24,028 nucleotides of DNA from a virus. The DNA is taken from the IMG/VR virus record IMGVR_UViG_3300042328_000235, positions 1 through 24,028 of that record, one strand, 5' to 3'. Each line of letters starts with the position of its first letter. The first letter of the stretch is position 1. The position numbers were made by a program, and so were the translations under genes. Of this stretch, positions 1 through 7,600 are shown piece after piece. The notes under the pieces were generated by a model. That model was not told the origin of the DNA. It did not search any database and worked only from the letters and a program-made list of their open reading frames with translations.

Positions 1-96
1 AACATGGCTCAGTTCTTGGAAGAAAACCCCGGGGTCGTACCGCCCGGACTCAACTCAGCATCTGAGTATGACATCTCTGTACGCAAACCTACTTAA
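1..96 (+). CDS. C-terminal end of an unidentified phage protein (partial)
   Basis: The first frame is open from the window edge to TAA at 94-96 and gives 31 residues ending in SVRKPT. An internal ATG at position 4 could be a start but more likely is an internal Met, as the frame is open to the edge. It lies 12 nt before the ATG of the next gene on the same strand, so both are probably in one operon in the replication block. There is too little sequence to recognise a family, and no function is claimed. Confidence 0.55.
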   Translation, partial: NMAQFLEENPGVVPPGLNSASEYDISVRKPT

Positions 97-108
97 TTGG
101 AAAACAAA

Positions 109-1092
109 ATGAGTAACATTACTATGTTCAGCCCCTCAAACGTACCCTCATTCGCTAAGAATGCAGAGTTATCCGCAACCACTTTGGCTCTGGCCGGTAA
201 CGTGAACGCCGGTGGCGGCATGAAGCGCGTCTCCATCAAGGGCGGTGTGTTCCGCCTGCTTGCAAGCGGCAAGGAGATTGCCGCGATTGACGAGCGCTTC
301 TTGGACGTCATCATCGTGAAAGCCGCCCCCAAGGTCAGCCGTATTTTCTACGCTGGTGGCTACGACAAGGATGCGGCTGCAGCCGCCCCTGACTGCACTT
401 CTGCTGATGGTGAGAAGCCCGATGCAGGCGTTCGCAACAAGCAGTCCTCAAGCTGTGCCACATGCCCACAGAACATCGCTGGGTCAGGTACAGGTCAGAG
501 CCGTGCATGCCGCTACCAACAGCGCTTGGCTGTGGTGTTGGCTAACAACCCCGAAGGTGATGTGTTGCAAGTGACTTTGCCTGCGACTTCTATCTTCGGC
601 AAGGAAGACGGCGAGAAGCGTCCATTGCAGGCATACGCCCGCTACATGGCGGCTCAAACGCCTCCAGTGAACTTGGACTCCATCGTGACACGTATGAAGT
701 TCGACACCAAGGCTGAGTCTCCCAAGTTGTTCTTCGCCCCTGTGCGTTGGTTGACTGAAGATGAGTACGAGACCGCGCAAGATCAGGCCAAGTCCAAGGA
801 TGCTGAGAAGGCCGTGGCTGTTACCCCTGCCTCTGCTGATGGCGTTGCCGCCCCTGCACCGCTTGCCATTGAAGGCAAGCGTCCCACCACCAAGCCTATG
901 GGCGAGATGATGGACGAGGACGAAGCAGAAGCCGTGGCCGAAGTCAAAGCCGCCAAGCCCAAGAAAGCCAAGGCTGTGGAAGTGGAAGCCGAGGAAGAGC
1001 CAGAAGTTCGCAAGGCGCCAGCCAAGGTTGAGTCAGTACCTGCCAAGAAGGGTAAGCTGGCCGACATCGTTGCTGACTGGGACGATGAGTAA
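109..1092 (+). CDS. Cys-rich phage protein with acidic C-terminal tail, candidate ssDNA-binding protein
   Basis: The protein has 327 residues from ATG at 109. A TTG 12 nt upstream is in frame, but it abuts the previous stop codon and gives no better start. Residues 1-180 look folded and mostly beta, with four cysteines, C96, C116, C119 and C134, spaced like a structural zinc site (C-x2-C in the middle). From about residue 240 the chain becomes Ala/Lys/Glu/Pro-rich and disordered, and it ends in a short acidic tip, ADIVADWDDE. A flexible linker with an acidic tip is the layout of phage and bacterial ssDNA-binding proteins such as T7 gp2.5, T4 gp32 and SSB, and the position upstream of a primase-helicase fits. 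I recognise no OB-fold signature, so this role is inferred. An alternative is an unrelated zinc-binding replication accessory protein. Confidence 0.85.
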   Translation: MSNITMFSPSNVPSFAKNAELSATTLALAGNVNAGGGMKRVSIKGGVFRLLASGKEIAAIDERFLDVIIVKAAPKVSRIFYAGGYDKDAAAAAPDCTSADGEKPDAGVRNKQSSSCATCPQNIAGSGTGQSRACRYQQRLAVVLANNPEGDVLQVTLPATSIFGKEDGEKRPLQAYARYMAAQTPPVNLDSIVTRMKFDTKAESPKLFFAPVRWLTEDEYETAQDQAKSKDAEKAVAVTPASADGVAAPAPLAIEGKRPTTKPMGEMMDEDEAEAVAEVKAAKPKKAKAVEVEAEEEPEVRKAPAKVESVPAKKGKLADIVADWDDE

Positions 1093-1099
1093 GCACACA

Positions 1100-1118
1100 G
1101 GGGGCTTCGGCCCCCTTT
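1100..1118 (+). terminator. UUCG-tetraloop hairpin after the Cys-rich gene
   Basis: GGGGGC at 1100-1105 and GCCCCC at 1110-1115 form a perfect 6-bp GC stem closed by TTCG (1106-1109), followed by TTTAA. It starts 8 nt after the stop of the Cys-rich protein. The extra-stable cUUCGg loop with a short T run is typical of intrinsic terminators, but three T residues make it weak. It may instead act as an mRNA-stabilising or attenuating element, as the next ATG follows after only 6 to 9 nt. Confidence 0.6.
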
Positions 1119-1124
1119 AAAACT

Positions 1125-1418
1125 ATGGCCTATTCACAAAAAATCATTGACGACGTAGCGAAGACCCCCAAGTCTCTGGGCAACCAGCTTGGGCGTTGGG
1201 CGATTCATCTTGACTTCCCAGTCACGAAGATTGCCTATGCGCTTGGCGTCTCTCGACAGACTGTATACAACTGGTTTACAGGCACGGAAGTGTTTGTGGC
1301 CTATCGTAACCGCGTCGAATTCTTAACCAAAATAATGCAGACCTCTCGCACAGCAGACGAGGCATGGAGAAAAATATGTACGGAATACAACCTAGATCCC
1401 TCACCACGCAAGAACTGA
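1125..1418 (+). CDS. Small helix-turn-helix DNA-binding protein
   Basis: The protein has 97 residues. Residues 33-52 (VTKIAYALGVSRQTVYNWFTG) form a clear helix-turn-helix of the kind seen in Cro/CI-like and transposase-type regulators: a hydrophobic first helix, the AxxLGVS turn and a Q-T-V-Y-N-W recognition helix. The N-terminal 30 residues and the Trp/Lys-rich C-terminus resemble no enzyme. The ATG at 1125 has no Shine-Dalgarno sequence. Just upstream is the G/C hairpin at 1100-1115, so translation may depend on the preceding gene or on a leaderless-like mode. The gene's end overlaps the next gene in another frame. Likely a regulator of phage transcription or a replication-initiation accessory; operator sites are not visible. 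Confidence 0.8.
   Translation: MAYSQKIIDDVAKTPKSLGNQLGRWAIHLDFPVTKIAYALGVSRQTVYNWFTGTEVFVAYRNRVEFLTKIMQTSRTADEAWRKICTEYNLDPSPRKN
1366..1370 (+). promoter_or_regulatory. Shine-Dalgarno GGAGA that favours the start at 1376
   Basis: GGAGA lies 5 nt before the ATG at 1376, an ideal spacing, and inside the reading frame of the helix-turn-helix gene. The upstream in-frame ATG at 1364 has no such site, because the GGAGA overlaps its own second codon. This is why the shorter 60-codon form is preferred. Confidence 0.6.
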
Positions 1419-1558
1419 TTCGTTTCGCTGAAGACTTGGTGCACAAGCCCGAAGGCTTACCAAAGAACTGGCAGTTGGAATTGCTCAGTCGTATTGCTGG
1501 TTACCCCATCATGGAGCGCCCAGTAGCCACGGACTCACGTCAGCTCGAACTCTTCTAA
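1376..1558 (+). CDS. 60-residue protein ending in a sliding-clamp-like motif QLELF
   Basis: Start chosen at ATG 1376 because GGAGA sits 5 nt before it; ATG 1364 would add four residues. The gene overlaps the last 43 nt of the helix-turn-helix gene in a different frame, which points to coupled translation. The product is largely helical (residues 8-40) with no catalytic motif. It ends exactly with DSRQLELF. The consensus clamp-binding pentapeptide of bacterial beta-clamp partners is QL[S/D]LF, so the C-terminus differs from it only by a conservative Glu. Placed just before the primase-helicase, it may recruit or block the host DnaN clamp during phage replication. That is an inference from the motif and context, and the family is not otherwise recognised. 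Confidence 0.7.
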   Translation: MYGIQPRSLTTQELIRFAEDLVHKPEGLPKNWQLELLSRIAGYPIMERPVATDSRQLELF

Positions 1559-1573
1559 CCCGCAAGGAATTCA

Positions 1574-4465
1574 ATGACTCCGCTTGAGTTTTTAGCGGTT
1601 GTTCTGCCACCGCCAGAATTTGGTCGGTATTGCGTAGCAGAACTTACTAAGAAGAAAGAGCATGCCTTTGTTGACACGCTCGATCAGACATCCGCGCCAA
1701 TTAACCGTTGGCACGAAGATAAGTGTGACGTTTACTTTGCCTTGGCCACCTTTGGCGAGGAAGACAACCGCACTGCCGCAAACGCAAAGTATGTGAAGTC
1801 CCTGTTCATTGACATGGATGGGTATGCCACAAAGAAAGATGCCGCACTTGCGCTCAATGCGTTCTTGGAGAAGACTGGCCTAGATGCGTTGGGTACGCCC
1901 TACGTGGTGGCGTCTGGTGGCGGCTTGCACTGCTACTGGCCACTGCAGGAGGCTTTGCCTATCGACTCATGGAAGCCTGTGGCCGAGAACTTTAAACGCC
2001 TGTGCAAACAGGAAGAACTGGCCATCGACATGACTGTGACGGCTGATGCCGCCCGTGTCTTGCGTGTGCCTGAGACGACAAACTTTAAGAAGAAGTACGC
2101 AACGCCGCGCCCTGTGCGCATACTGACTGAAGGCGACGTGTTCAACTTCGACGACATAGCGGCCATCATCAGGGAAAAGCTTGTCGGTTCGGTCTATGAG
2201 GCGCAAGCCCCAAGGCTTGACTTGCCCGGCTCCCGTCCTTCGGCTGCCTCCACTTCCCCGACCAGTGTCAAACTCTTTGAGAACAGCGTGACCAAGTTCA
2301 AACCAATTTGGCTGGCCACGCAAAACGATCGGGGTTGCAACCAGCTTGCGCATTACGTTGAGCATGCTCAGGAAGAAGGCATGGAGCCGATCTGGCGTGG
2401 TCTTCTGTCATGGACTAAAGTCTGTGAGGACGGCAACCGTGCGGCTGTGTGGCTGAGCAAGATGCACCCGTACGAGCCAGAGCGTATGAACCAGAAGCTA
2501 CAAAGCATCAAGGGTCCGTACCCCTGCATCAAGATGGATAGCGAGAACCCCGGTGTATGCCCGTCATGCACACATTGGGGCAAGATCACCAACCCGCTGA
2601 TCCTTGGTCGTGAGTTGGCAGTCGAGGTTGAGGAGAAAGAGATTGAAGTAGCGCTGTCTGCTGAAAGCTCGAGTTCCTTAAAAGAGACCATCAAGGTCAT
2701 GCGCCCAACACCACCACGCGGCTATGCCTATGGCGCAAATGGCGGCACGTTCATGGAGCGCACAGTAGAAGACGAAGAAGGCAACAAGGCCAAGAAGCAG
2801 GTCATGTTGTTGCCCTACGAACTGTTCGTTGTTGACATCCTCAACAGCAACGGGGATCACACAGTGCACATGATAGCGCTCAAGCCAGAAGGTGCAGTGA
2901 ACGTGACTATGGCTCAGAAGGCTGTGGTCAGTAAAGACGAGACAGTCAAGGCGCTGGCTAGTCAAAACATCGTGGCCGCTTTTGGCCACGGCAACGATAA
3001 AAACCTATTTGAATATGTGAGGGCATGCGTGGAAGAAGCTAGCACAAGCAGACCAGCTATAAAGGTCCCTGACAGCTACGGCTGGCAGGCAGATAACACA
3101 TACGTCTATGCAGGGCGTATCTTCAGTAAGGGTAAACCCCCAGTCAAAGTCCCGATGCCGGGTCTTGAGAACATCACAGTAAACACCGAACCCAAGGGAA
3201 CCATTGAGGCATGGCGTGACTTCATTAACATGCTGATTGCCAAGAAGATGTGGGGACACCTTGCTGTGATCCTTGCCGGTGCTGGGTCGCCATTCATGCG
3301 CTTTACAGGCATCTACGGCATGACATACCACTGTGCATCAACTGAGTCCGGTACAGGTAAGACCTTGTCTCTGGAAGCTGCAGCATCTGTATGGGGACAC
3401 CCGACCCACTACCGCACAGGCAAGAGCACATCTCCTGTGGCCATGCAACAGCGCTTGGGTTTGCTCAACAGCCACCCACTCATCACCGATGAGATCACCG
3501 CCAAGAACCGAGCCGCTCCTGAGTGGTTGCCTGAGTTCCTGCTTGATATGACCGAAGGCCGTGGCAAGGAGCGTATGGAGTCTGGCTCCAACAAAGAGCG
3601 CTTGAACTTGTCCACATGGATGACTACCTGCCTGATGTCTTCCAACACCCACGTTGTGGACTACCTGACTGGCGGTCGTGACCACTCTTCGGAAGGTGAA
3701 CTGCGCCGCTTGCTTGAGTTTACGTTTGAAGAAGCGCTGGCATGGGAGCCCCATGAGATTGAGATCATCAAGTCCTTGCAGTACAACTATGGCGTGGCTG
3801 GCTACAAGTTGGTCGAGTACATGGTTGAGCATGTGGACGAGTTCCCCACATCTGTGCGCGAAGCAGTAGCCGCCATGTACACAGAGTTCAACGCCACCAA
3901 CGATGAGCGCTTCTGGATGGCAGGTATCGGAACCGCAGTCCATGCCCGTAATGCTTTCAAAGCCGCTGGCATTGTGGATATCCCCCTGCGCCCCGTACTG
4001 AACGCTTTCAAGAAGGTCGTGGCATCTATGCGCGCTAGCATGAAGCACAGCCTGCGCACTGCTGAAGATGTGCTGAACTCCTACACTCGTGACAGCTACG
4101 GCAACTTTGTGGTGATTAAACCCAGCACTGGCGGTCTTATGGCTGAACTCGGTAGCGGTCAGATCATTGACCAGACTATCACACGCAACAAGATTCTTGG
4201 GCGTGTGGAGCACGGCATAACGCCCGGCTACATTGACTACTTCATTGAGGAGACACTGCTCAAGTCCTATTGCGCTTCCATGAGTTTCGGTTACGCTTCA
4301 TTCAAGCGCCAGCTTGAGGATACGTTCCAGATCGAGTATCTTAGGAAGAACATGACAGCCAAGACCAAAGGCCCCGCGATGCGGGTTCCTGCAATGCGCG
4401 TCAGGCGTAAGATGGACGAAATAGATGAAAGTATCATCAATCCACTTCCCGTGGGAGAAAGTTGA
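1574..4465 (+). CDS. Phage primase-helicase: AEP-like primase fused to DUF927/AAA-type helicase
   Basis: The protein has 963 residues, with AAGGA 5 nt before ATG. Residues 1-200 look like an archaeo-eukaryotic-type primase (PrimPol): D80-x-D82 in LFIDMDGY, a SGGGLHCYW strand with H119, and RVLRVPETTNFK near 161-172, matching the metal-binding, nucleotide-binding and third motifs of that fold. C318, C329, C332 and H334 form a likely small zinc site between the halves. Residues 540-780 look like a DUF927-type P-loop ATPase: Walker A ESGTGKT with K596, Walker B LITDE with D639-E640, an SSN sensor, and an ELRRLLEF arginine segment. It would make primers and unwind DNA at the phage origin or fork. 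The arrangement is known in phages and mobile elements. The primase assignment rests on motifs only, while the ATPase is firm. Confidence 0.9.
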   Translation: MTPLEFLAVVLPPPEFGRYCVAELTKKKEHAFVDTLDQTSAPINRWHEDKCDVYFALATFGEEDNRTAANAKYVKSLFIDMDGYATKKDAALALNAFLEKTGLDALGTPYVVASGGGLHCYWPLQEALPIDSWKPVAENFKRLCKQEELAIDMTVTADAARVLRVPETTNFKKKYATPRPVRILTEGDVFNFDDIAAIIREKLVGSVYEAQAPRLDLPGSRPSAASTSPTSVKLFENSVTKFKPIWLATQNDRGCNQLAHYVEHAQEEGMEPIWRGLLSWTKVCEDGNRAAVWLSKMHPYEPERMNQKLQSIKGPYPCIKMDSENPGVCPSCTHWGKITNPLILGRELAVEVEEKEIEVALSAESSSSLKETIKVMRPTPPRGYAYGANGGTFMERTVEDEEGNKAKKQVMLLPYELFVVDILNSNGDHTVHMIALKPEGAVNVTMAQKAVVSKDETVKALASQNIVAAFGHGNDKNLFEYVRACVEEASTSRPAIKVPDSYGWQADNTYVYAGRIFSKGKPPVKVPMPGLENITVNTEPKGTIEAWRDFINMLIAKKMWGHLAVILAGAGSPFMRFTGIYGMTYHCASTESGTGKTLSLEAAASVWGHPTHYRTGKSTSPVAMQQRLGLLNSHPLITDEITAKNRAAPEWLPEFLLDMTEGRGKERMESGSNKERLNLSTWMTTCLMSSNTHVVDYLTGGRDHSSEGELRRLLEFTFEEALAWEPHEIEIIKSLQYNYGVAGYKLVEYMVEHVDEFPTSVREAVAAMYTEFNATNDERFWMAGIGTAVHARNAFKAAGIVDIPLRPVLNAFKKVVASMRASMKHSLRTAEDVLNSYTRDSYGNFVVIKPSTGGLMAELGSGQIIDQTITRNKILGRVEHGITPGYIDYFIEETLLKSYCASMSFGYASFKRQLEDTFQIEYLRKNMTAKTKGPAMRVPAMRVRRKMDEIDESIINPLPVGES

Positions 4466-4655
4466 AAAGGGGCAGGGATTCTTCATCCCTTGCCTCGACA
4501 CGGACTCTGTCCGTGAACTAGGGCTGCGCAAGGCAGTCCTTTGCCGCGTACTAGACGCCCGTGCTAAGACGGGCGTCTACGAAGGCTTTACTGGGGTCTT
4601 CTTCTTTCGGTTGCCTGATAGAAAGCTTCGGCCTCACGATTCTGCGCCGCCTTGA
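4425..4655 (+). CDS. Small unassigned phage protein, convergent with the late block
   Basis: The protein has 76 residues from ATG 4425, overlapping the last 41 nt of the primase-helicase in another frame, with a weak GGA 8 nt upstream. The N-terminal 62 residues have a compact pattern (IHFPWEKVEKGQGFFIP, then a GL-rich helix, then GVYEGFTGVFFFR) that resembles small uncharacterised proteins of phage replication blocks; that resemblance is from memory. The last 23 codons overlap the 3' end of the giant minus-strand gene, so the tail after FFFRLP may be dispensable. Three inverted repeats lie inside the coding region. No function is claimed. An alternative is that the region is mostly a structured convergent junction and the frame is open by chance, but the residue pattern argues for a real gene. 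Confidence 0.6.
   Translation: MKVSSIHFPWEKVEKGQGFFIPCLDTDSVRELGLRKAVLCRVLDARAKTGVYEGFTGVFFFRLPDRKLRPHDSAPP
4471..4515. repeat. Two inverted repeats just after the primase-helicase gene
   Basis: GGCAGGGAT (4471-4479) pairs with ATCCCTTGCC (4485-4494) with one bulged T across a TCTTC loop. It starts 6 nt after the primase-helicase stop. Next, CACGGAC (4499-4505) pairs perfectly with GTCCGTG (4509-4515) across TCT. Neither is followed by a T run. They could slow or end plus-strand transcription with a protein factor, or fold the mRNA of the overlapping small gene. Confidence 0.4.
4552..4579. terminator. 11-bp perfect palindromic hairpin at the convergent junction
   Basis: TAGACGCCCGT (4552-4562) and ACGGGCGTCTA (4569-4579) form a perfect 11-bp stem with a 6-nt loop. 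On the minus strand it begins 8 nt past the TAA of the giant late gene, which is where a terminator would sit. There is no T run on either side, so a factor-independent terminator is not proven. Because the stem is symmetrical it would act on both strands. It also lies within the small plus-strand gene. Confidence 0.4.
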
Positions 4656-7600
4656 TGCGTGCGATCAGCTTGTCTTTTTGCTCTGTTGAGAGCCTTGAGT
4701 CAGCTCGCACCGTACGCTCATCGGTGAACATCTCCCCCATAGACTTCTTGAAGCCTCCAGCCATATCGGCTTGGGCCAACAGCGACGCATACTCCTGCGC
4801 CCATGCTCTGGCTTCGGCTTTCTTACCGCGTCTCTCCAAATCCTCATAGCCTTTTTGCGCTCTGACGACTTCTTCCATGCGCTCGTAAGCGCGGTCGATG
4901 ATGAAGCGGCCTTCGGTTGACTGGAACAGACCGCCAATGAACGGCAACTTGCTGGCAGAAGAAGACGCTTTCTCGCCTTCCGTTGATGAGCGCAGTACTG
5001 GGTCTAGCATGTGCAGGGCTGACAGCCCCAAGTTGCTGGTATAGCTACGCACAAAATGCTCAATCAGCAGGGGCGACACGCCCACGGCTCCGGTAAACGA
5101 ACCCAAAGCTTTGGCCACTTCAGTCGTCTCTTCACGATAGCGCATAGCGGCAGGCAAATCTTTCTCTCTTGCCGACTCGATCGGTCCGTATGCCGTAGCG
5201 CCAATGGACGCTTCGATAAGCGGTTTGCCGGCCACAGGCACAACGCCGGGAGTGGACTGCCACAATAGCATGCCCAGACCTTTGATTGCTTCCTTGGCCT
5301 TAGTGTCTCGCCGCGCCACATCCAAAATAGCTTCTGGCAACGCCTTGAACAAGATACCCACCTCGTACGGAATTGGAATCTTTAGTGGTTCTTTGACGTT
5401 TGGAATGTACACAAACCAATTGCCATACTTAACTTCAGGCGGTAGTTTGCGGTAATCTTCGTTGTCTTCCATCATCAAAGCGTAAGCCATGGTTCCGGCC
5501 ATCAACATTAGGCCACGCGCTTTGATCTTGCGCTGAATCTCCAAACGCTCAGCAAAAGGTGTTGTGCCTTTAAATGAACGATACAAGACATCCAAGCCCT
5601 GAATCTGCGCGTTAAAGAACGGAACCATGGTGCTGAGCATTTGCATGCTTGGCGACAATCCACGGCGGCTAAAGTTCTGAGACTCAAACGCACGGAACTG
5701 CGCTTGCGCTTCTGTAAAGCCTTTCTTCAACGAATCTTCGTAGATAGTTGCGCGTGTAGCCGCATCAGACTGTAGCGCTACGGTGTCCAGCATGCCCAGC
5801 ATCTTGTCCCACTTGCCGCGGCCTGTGCCGATGTCCTGCAAGAACTTCTGCATGTCTTTCTCGTCGCCAGTGTAAATGTTGCTACTAATAGCCAAACCAC
5901 GCATCAACGCTTCTTCGGCAGGGCTGCGACCAGAACGCATCTTAGCTAACTGACGCAGAGCATTAACCACAGGGACGCCATCTACGCCACCAACAATAGC
6001 CGCATTGACTGGGTCACGAATCAATTGGCGAATAGCGTAGGCAGGGCTACGAGTTACAAACTTACGCACCCAGTCAGCAGGCACCCCCATCATGCGTACG
6101 ATCTCTGGGATGGTAGTCTTGATACCTTCCATACCTTTGACAATCAAATGCGCTGGGATACCAAACGTGTCGGAGTCAATGACAGCAAAGTAATCTTCGC
6201 CATCAACTTTGTAACGCACAACATCTGTGCCAGCGGGGCCGCTGCCCTTGCCGATCTTGGATGCAAACCCCGCCTTATACAGCGCATCCGATGTCTTGTG
6301 AGTAGCGTTGTTTCTCAAACCGGCACGGGACAACATGAATGTGTTCTGTACAGCGCTGGTCAAGATCGGGAGGATGGTTTTTTCATCGCCCAACATGCGT
6401 TGCAAGTCTGGGTTCTCTTTGATGTTGCCAATACGAATACTGCTTTCCTTGTCGGTAAACAGTTTGACCTCGTTGTTCTCAATACGGTAGAACGGAACGA
6501 ATGGCGTCTTCTTCAGGCGAGCGCCTTCTTCTTTGGTGATAAACCCGCACTGGACAATAAAGTCTATGAGACCGTTGTTGTACTGTTTGTACACCGCCTT
6601 GGCGGCGTCAATGCTTTTCTTGGCTGCTGGGTTTGCTGCCAGTGTAGCTTTGTCTTTCAAGTACTCAGCTTTAGCAGCCGCAGGGTCAGAAGACAATAAA
6701 CGTGCCCAGCCGTTAGGCGTAGCTTCCGCACGCTCACCAGCAATCTGCACTGTCAAAAGACGTTCAGCATCCGCACCCAACCCCGCTTTGGCGGCATCGT
6801 CTAAATGTTCAGTCATTTGAACAAGGTTAGCGCCCCCTGATGATTGGTAGCGGTACTCTGTGCCCAAAGCGGTTTTGTCTGCCACGATCGACACAGGGCC
6901 GTGCGTAATAAACTGACCTGCTGTTTGCGTAGTGTTGTCAGCCAAACGCATAAAGTACTGCGCTTGGAACGCTTCAGTAGAAGACAGCTTGCCAGCACCT
7001 TCTCCCGCCACAATAGCGGCATCCGCAGCAGCCAGCTTGTCAACTAACTGTACGCGGCCACCTAGACCAAAAAAGTTTTCTTTAAGGGTCTTGGTCTTAC
7101 CTGCTTCTTGGCCAACAATAACAGATGTGCTGGCAGGCGCTTTGGTACGGAAAACAGACGGCGCGTTGATCTGGTCAACCATCTGGAACTTCTGCGCAGG
7201 CATGTACAGCGCTTCGATGTTCTTGGTAGCCACATCTGACGTAACTTGGCCAGTTTTAAAGCCAACCAACCGCAGCAGTGCTTGGAAGAAACGCGACAAC
7301 ATGTTGCCACCAAACCAAGGCTTCTTATTGATCTGGTCACGGAAGTCTTTATTAGACTGCACCTCAGACGCAAACTCAGCCACGTTAGTCAAGCCGTACT
7401 CGTTGACAAGCGCCTTGTCTTTCTTCAGTTGATTGAACATCGCGTTCAATTCATTGCGGGCGTTGAGTTGTTCTTTAGTCAGATCGCTGGCAGGCATTAC
7501 CAACCCACGCAAAGATGCGGCGTGGGTAACCTCGTGGATCAGGTTCTCTTCTGTCAACTCCCCGGGTCTAAACGACACTGTGTTGGTCACGTTGTTGTAG

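Noticed and set aside
97-108. TTG start extending the Cys-rich protein by four residues
   Set aside because: The TTG directly abuts the previous stop and has no better ribosome site; the ATG at 109 is the simpler start.
3338-4213. 291-codon minus-strand open frame inside the primase-helicase gene
   Set aside because: Antisense to the P-loop ATPase domain; His/Cys-rich shadow composition and no matching neighbour genes on that strand.
6025-6699. 224-codon plus-strand open frame opposite the LPD38 region
   Set aside because: Antisense shadow of a conserved domain on the other strand, with no recognisable protein features.
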